Assembly: GCA_024699225.1 (NCBI GenBank)
Contig: JAILPZ010000009.1
Location: 1-64,000, forward strand
DNA: 64,000 bases
Source: Sphaerochaetaceae bacterium
Lineage (GTDB): Bacteria; Spirochaetota; Spirochaetia; Sphaerochaetales; Sphaerochaetaceae
Direction: 5' to 3'
The notes beneath the pieces were generated by a model that was given only the letters and a program-made list of their open reading frames with translations, was not told where the DNA came from and did not search any database. Positions 59,127-64,000 of the stretch are shown here, in pieces. Position 1 is the stretch's first letter. Every line of letters begins with the position of its first letter. The translations under genes were made by a program, and so were the position numbers.

Positions 59127-59999
59127 ATGAAGGGAATTTTTGTTGCTTCACTTACACCTTTTGATAAAGACGGGAAGTTAAATGCAGCTGCTCTTGAAAA
59201 GCTTATGGAAAGAAATCTGAAAGAAGGAGCTGCCGGATTCTTTATGGGAGGCTCAAGCGCTGAGTGCTTTCTTCTTACCCATGAGGAGAGAGTTGCAGCT
59301 TTTGAAGTTGCTTCACAGTTTAAAAACCGTACAGAGTTGATTGCCCATATCGGGGCCATAAGCACAGAGGAAGCTGTAAAATTCGGAAAAGAAGCAAAGG
59401 CTCTCGGATTCGGACACATTGCAGCAACGCCTCCGCTTTACTACGGATTTACTCCTAAAGAGATTGCATCATACTACTATGATATAGCTGATAAGGTTGG
59501 TATGCCTGTTATAGTTTATAACTTCCCGGGAAACACAAAAAAGGAATTTGACCTTTCAAATCCGGTATACAGAGAGCTGTTTACAAGCAGTGCAATAGAG
59601 GGTGTAAAACACACAAACCAGGTTGTATATCAGATGGAGAGGTTTTTAAATCTTAATCCCAGCCTTGTTGTTCTCAACGGTTTTGATGAAACAATGGTTG
59701 CTGGTCTTGCCCTTGGTGCCCACGGATCAATCGGAAGTACCTTCAACTGTATGCTTCCTCACTATCTTAAGATTTATAACGCATTTAACAGCGGCGAGAT
59801 TGCAAAAGCACGTGAAATGCAGCATAAGGCCAATACAATCATGGAGACGTTCTGTAATGTAGGATTGATTCCTGCTGTGAAATACGTTGTGTGTAAACAG
59901 GGAATAGATGTAGGCATTGCCCGCAGGCCGTTCGGAGAACTGTCACCTGAGGCAATGCGTATGGTCGATAAGGCTCTTGAAGAAAACCTTATCAAATAA
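59127..59999 (+). CDS. Dihydrodipicolinate synthase / N-acetylneuraminate lyase family
   Basis: ASLTPFDKDGKLN, GGSSAECFLLTHEER, IVYNFPGNTK. Confidence 0.9.
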   Translation: MKGIFVASLTPFDKDGKLNAAALEKLMERNLKEGAAGFFMGGSSAECFLLTHEERVAAFEVASQFKNRTELIAHIGAISTEEAVKFGKEAKALGFGHIAATPPLYYGFTPKEIASYYYDIADKVGMPVIVYNFPGNTKKEFDLSNPVYRELFTSSAIEGVKHTNQVVYQMERFLNLNPSLVVLNGFDETMVAGLALGAHGSIGSTFNCMLPHYLKIYNAFNSGEIAKAREMQHKANTIMETFCNVGLIPAVKYVVCKQGIDVGIARRPFGELSPEAMRMVDKALEENLIK

Positions 60000-60318
60000 A
60001 CTCATCCCTCATAGGGGTGAAAATATCAAGAAGTATGCCTTCTTCTATACAAAGGCAGCCGTGTTCCGTATCAGGATCAACTTCAACGGATTCTCCGGCA
60101 TGGAGGATCCGTTTTTCATCTTTAACTGAATACTCAAAAACACCGCTCTTAACATAGGATATCTGTGTGTGCGGATGAGTGTGTACACTGCCGCATGAAC
60201 CCTTGTCAAAGTGCATTTCGACAAGCATGACATCCTTGCTGTAGGCAAGGACTTTACGTGAAAGCCCCTGCCCCAGATCTTTTTCCTTAATATCTTTCTT
60301 CTGCACAAAACAGGACAT
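59992..60318 (-). CDS. Cupin-domain protein
   Basis: HTHPHTQISYVKSGVFEY, AGESVEVDPDTEHG. Confidence 0.85.
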   Translation of the reverse strand: MSCFVQKKDIKEKDLGQGLSRKVLAYSKDVMLVEMHFDKGSCGSVHTHPHTQISYVKSGVFEYSVKDEKRILHAGESVEVDPDTEHGCLCIEEGILLDIFTPMRDEFI

Positions 60319-60332
60319 TTATATCTCCTGAA

Positions 60333-61751
60333 TCAGACAGCCATTCCAAGTGCATTTGGAATCAGGAGAGAGAATGAAGGAATAAATGTTACTGCCATGA
60401 GCGTTGCAAACATGACAAGGAACATAGGAAGAAGAGCCTTTGTTGTCTTCTCTATTGTTGTTCCACCGACTGCACATCCGACAAACAGGGCACTTCCTAC
60501 AGGAGGGGTACAGAGACCTGTGGCAAGGTTAAGGATGAGCATAATACCAAAGTGGATAGGACTCATTCCTATAGCCGGGTTTGTTACAACCGGAAGAAGA
60601 ATCGGAGTCATGATCAGGATAAGCGGAGCCATATCCATGAAACAACCGAGAAGCAGAAGAATAAGGTTAATGATGATCAGAAGAATATACTTGTTGTCAG
60701 TAATTGAAAGCAGTGCATTTGTAAGCATTGCAGGAATTCTGAGTGCTGTCATCATGTATGCAAAAGCCTTGGCTGTAGCAAGAAGTGTCATAACAACTGC
60801 CAGGGTCTTAAGAGAATTTTTGAGAACCTTCGGGAAGTTTTTAATCTTATCCTTTTTATAAACAACATAGGTAAGAAGGAATGTATAAACACATGCAATA
60901 GCTGAACTTTCAGTAGCAGTGAAGATACCGACAGCAACACCAACCATAATAATAACAAGTGTCATCATAGGAAGAATTGCATCCAGAACTATTTGCATAC
61001 ATTTTCCCATTTCAACTGTAAACAGCGGAGTTCTGACTACAGCCCAGGTTTCCGGATTCTTTCTTGCAGACCATTTTCCGCCCTTAGAGAACTTCATCCA
61101 GCGAACCCTGTCTCCGGCTCCAATCTTATCACCCTTGGGGAAGTTGTACTTGAATCTCATAAGGAAACACATGAACATGAGTGCGCCACCGAGAAGAATT
61201 CCCGGGAAAATACCGGCCATGAACATGGAACCGATTGAGACTCCTGCACCGGCTGCAAGGGCATAAATAACCATGTTGTGGCTTGGCGGGATAAGAACAC
61301 CCTCACAAGCAGTGGTTACAGTAAGTGCAACTGCAAACTCCTTTGAATATCCCTGTTTAACCTGAAGCGGAATAACAATGGCTCCGAGAGAGCTGACATC
61401 AGCAACAGCAGAACCTGAAACACCGCCGAAGAACATGGAGTCAAGACAGTTTACATAAGCAAGACCGCCACGGAATCTTCCGACAACGAGGTTTGCGAGT
61501 GCAACAATTTTATCTGATATTTCACCTACACTCATGATCTCACCCATGAGGATAAAGAAAGGAATGGAGAGAAGTGAAATATTATTAACACCGTCAATCA
61601 TCATTCTGATGAGGGTAGTAAGGTTTGTGCCCTCAATAAGAGCTGCAGCACATGTACTCAGAAGAAGTGAGAATGTTACAGGTATCTTGAGGAACATCAG
61701 CAGAAAGAATCCGCCAATAAGAACTATGGTAGCTAATGTGGAGATTGACAT
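60333..61751 (-). CDS. dctM: TRAP transporter large permease DctM
   Basis: ILMGEIMS, SGSAVADVSSLGAIVIP. Confidence 0.93.
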   Translation of the reverse strand: MSISTLATIVLIGGFFLLMFLKIPVTFSLLLSTCAAALIEGTNLTTLIRMMIDGVNNISLLSIPFFILMGEIMSVGEISDKIVALANLVVGRFRGGLAYVNCLDSMFFGGVSGSAVADVSSLGAIVIPLQVKQGYSKEFAVALTVTTACEGVLIPPSHNMVIYALAAGAGVSIGSMFMAGIFPGILLGGALMFMCFLMRFKYNFPKGDKIGAGDRVRWMKFSKGGKWSARKNPETWAVVRTPLFTVEMGKCMQIVLDAILPMMTLVIIMVGVAVGIFTATESSAIACVYTFLLTYVVYKKDKIKNFPKVLKNSLKTLAVVMTLLATAKAFAYMMTALRIPAMLTNALLSITDNKYILLIIINLILLLLGCFMDMAPLILIMTPILLPVVTNPAIGMSPIHFGIMLILNLATGLCTPPVGSALFVGCAVGGTTIEKTTKALLPMFLVMFATLMAVTFIPSFSLLIPNALGMAV

Positions 61752-62374
61752 TATTTAACCTCCTTGTTTTTTTTATCTCGCTCTTTTACAAGCTCAACAT
61801 AGTCTATATCCTTTTCTGAATAATACAGATCATCCGGTTTGAGGACACCTGTCAGGAAAAGAATAGAGTCAAATGTCATTAGAAAACCTGCAATAGGAGC
61901 CGGAGAATACTGTACCCATGTAGGAAGTCCTGTCATGGGAAGTGTTCCTGTTACGCGCATAAGCTTTGAAACGTAGCTTGCTCCATAAATGAGCAGAAGC
62001 AAACCACAAAGGAGCGTAGCAAAGTCTGAAAGGATATCCAGAGCCTTTCTGATTTTGGGGTTTTTAATTTTTGAATATAAAACAGTAACACATACATGCA
62101 TGTGGTCTCTTACTCCAACTGCACATGCAATGAATGAGAACAGAATAACCATAAGTCTGGGGACTTCTTCTGCCCATCCTATTCCTGTGTTAAAAACATA
62201 GCGGAGAACAACTGTAAAAAACAGAATTGCAAGCATAGCAATTTCAGCTATCTGCGCTATTGTGAGAACAACCTTGTGTGCCCAGTGGTTTGCAAGGATA
62301 ATTGTCCCCTTAAATCCCGGAGCTGTCCTTACAAGCTTATTCTCTTTCAGCCATTTTCGTGTATTATCTTTCAT
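61751..62374 (-). CDS. dctQ: TRAP transporter small permease DctQ
   Basis: Four TM; position between DctM and DctP. Confidence 0.85.
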   Translation of the reverse strand: MKDNTRKWLKENKLVRTAPGFKGTIILANHWAHKVVLTIAQIAEIAMLAILFFTVVLRYVFNTGIGWAEEVPRLMVILFSFIACAVGVRDHMHVCVTVLYSKIKNPKIRKALDILSDFATLLCGLLLLIYGASYVSKLMRVTGTLPMTGLPTWVQYSPAPIAGFLMTFDSILFLTGVLKPDDLYYSEKDIDYVELVKERDKKNKEVK

Positions 62375-62397
62375 TTTTACCTCTTGGCGTGTGAACA

Positions 62398-62431
62398 AAA
62401 AAGGGGTGACCGCCGAAGCGGTCACTCTTTC
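62398..62431 (-). terminator. Intrinsic terminator/attenuator between dctP and dctQ
   Basis: Minus strand GTGACCGC-TTCG-GCGGTCAC followed by CCCTTTTTT. Confidence 0.8.
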
Positions 62432-62452
62432 TTGAAATACAAGAAAAACAAA

Positions 62453-63457
62453 TCAATACTTTGTAGCCTTGATCTGTGCAATTATATCCTCGTAACCTGC
62501 GCCATACTTTGCGTAGATAGGAGCTACAGCGTCCTGGAAAGTCTTAAGCTCAGCAAGAGATGGCTCATAAACAGTATTACCGTTTCCTCTGACGCCAGCT
62601 TCTGCTTCTTTTTCCATTGCCTTCCATGCTGCAATTTCATATTCCTGTGTTTCCTTTGCACAAGCCTTGATTATAGCAATATCAGATTCTGAAACACCTG
62701 CATTCTTAAGAGCAGCAACAGAACCGAGAAGAATCTCAGGAACTCTTGTATGTGCATCAAGACAGTAGTAAGTAGCTACTTCGTAGTCGCCCTTTGAGTA
62801 GTATGTCGGCCAGTTATTCTCTGCACCGTCAATAACACCCTGCTGAACAGCTGAGTAAATGTCGTTAGGACCAATACCTGTGATAGGAGTACCACCACAA
62901 AGTCTTACGATCTCACACATCATTTCGTTATTCTGCATTCTGATTTTGAGACCCTTGAGGTCTGAAGCCTGGTGAACAGCTTTTGTTGTATAGAAACTTC
63001 TTGATCCACTGTCATACCAGCAGAGGCCGATAAGTCCAGAACCGCTCTCTTCTACAGCATCAAGCATTCCCTGTCCGATTTCTCCGTTAAGAACTGCCCA
63101 CATGTGGTCAGTGCTGTTATAAAGATATGGAAGCTGAATTACGTTAAGAGCTGGTACATAACTTGCAACAGGAGATGCAGAAACACGTGCGAATGCACAG
63201 TCACCAATCTGCATTGCTTCAATAGCACCGGTCTCTTCACCATAGAGAGTTCCGTTTGAGTAAACTTCAATCTTTACTCTTCCATCTGTCCTCTCCTCAA
63301 CAAGTCTTGCAAATTCCTTATCTGCCATTGTTGTCGGATAACCATCTACGTGAACTTCTGAAAGTTTCAGTGTGACAGTTTTTTTTGCTCCGCATGAAAC
63401 CAATACAAGGCAACAAACAAGAGCCAAAACAACCAGAACTACAGTTGCTTTCTTCAT
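62453..63457 (-). CDS. dctP: TRAP transporter substrate-binding protein DctP
   Basis: Lipobox LVSCGAKK; LKGLKIRMQNNEM, QQGVIDGAENNWPTYYS. Confidence 0.93.
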   Translation of the reverse strand: MKKATVVLVVLALVCCLVLVSCGAKKTVTLKLSEVHVDGYPTTMADKEFARLVEERTDGRVKIEVYSNGTLYGEETGAIEAMQIGDCAFARVSASPVASYVPALNVIQLPYLYNSTDHMWAVLNGEIGQGMLDAVEESGSGLIGLCWYDSGSRSFYTTKAVHQASDLKGLKIRMQNNEMMCEIVRLCGGTPITGIGPNDIYSAVQQGVIDGAENNWPTYYSKGDYEVATYYCLDAHTRVPEILLGSVAALKNAGVSESDIAIIKACAKETQEYEIAAWKAMEKEAEAGVRGNGNTVYEPSLAELKTFQDAVAPIYAKYGAGYEDIIAQIKATKY

Positions 63458-63847
63458 TTTTCCTCCTACGGCAAGCCATTATGCCTGCCTCTTTTCGGCC
63501 GAGCCGAATTAAATATAATTAGCTGAGAATATAAAGATTATAGTAACAGTCAGCCATAAAAATTATCACATACGAAAAATCAGCATGCAAGAAGAATAAA
63601 TTTATACTAAAGCGAACAACATTTGAACTATATTTATTACACAGGTACATCACCAAAAAAATCCGTCCAACTTTACTGAATTTGCATCCATAAACACATT
63701 TAAAATGCATAATAATACCGCATAGTAATGATTAACTATAAAATAAATCCTTTTTCTGATAGAACTTGTATTTCTATTGACAATTTATAACTATATAACA
63801 AATAATATCGTATCCGGTGAATTGCACCGCCAAAAGGATAAACAAAG

Positions 63848-64000
63848 ATGAATGAAACATGGGAGGAACTTGTTCCTTACAAAGGAAGCTTCTTTAACGG
63901 TGAGTGGCCTACTGTAACTGAAATGTTTAATATTACGCTTTCACGTTTTCCTGAAAGGCCCTGCTTTACATTTTATAACCCTGACAGAATCAGTTACTCA
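63848..64000 (+). CDS. AMP-binding (acyl-CoA synthetase-like) protein, partial N-terminus
   Basis: MNETWEELVPYKGSFFNGEWPTVTEMFNITLSRFPERPCFTFYNPDRISYS; runs off the window. Confidence 0.55.
   Translation, partial: MNETWEELVPYKGSFFNGEWPTVTEMFNITLSRFPERPCFTFYNPDRISYS

Noticed and set aside
63519-63710. 63-aa minus-strand ORF in the dctP/AMP-ligase gap
   Set aside because: AT-rich intergenic translation, no SD, no domain; likely spurious.

Overview
The window is a compact, AT-leaning bacterial chromosome segment. The gene content suggests a Treponema-like spirochaete (inference from protein character only, no search was run). It carries about 55 convincing protein genes, four tRNAs (Asn-GTT, Gln-TTG, Val-CAC, Asp-GTC), one TPP riboswitch, a LacI-type operator and many intrinsic terminators. 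Most of it is housekeeping or transport: uvrB, htrA, glnS, lepA, ftsH, tilS-pth-rplY, ispE, udk, galM, hpt, glgC-glgA, thiB-thiP, an AfuABC-like ABC operon under LacI control, a TRAP dctPQM operon and a small envelope/exopolysaccharide block. The most interesting signal lies in the first 360 bp, below the size cutoff of the ORF track. There are two tandem minus-strand micro-ORFs with near-identical starts (MTDFELISLILMIMGL..., cut by the window edge, and MTDFEILSLAFIVMGLLLKALRKK*). A strong plus-strand promoter and terminator define an ~80-nt RNA antisense to the 3' end of the second ORF. This is the layout of a TxpA/RatA- or BsrG/SR4-like type I toxin-antitoxin locus. Other points of interest: ABC importers without an adjacent ATPase, a CofE-like protein, a SMUG1-type glycosylase, an RD/RS/RY-rich disordered tail on an rRNA methyltransferase, putative dual-anchored lipoproteins, a terminator inside dctP/dctQ, and five convergent gene pairs with overlapping stops.
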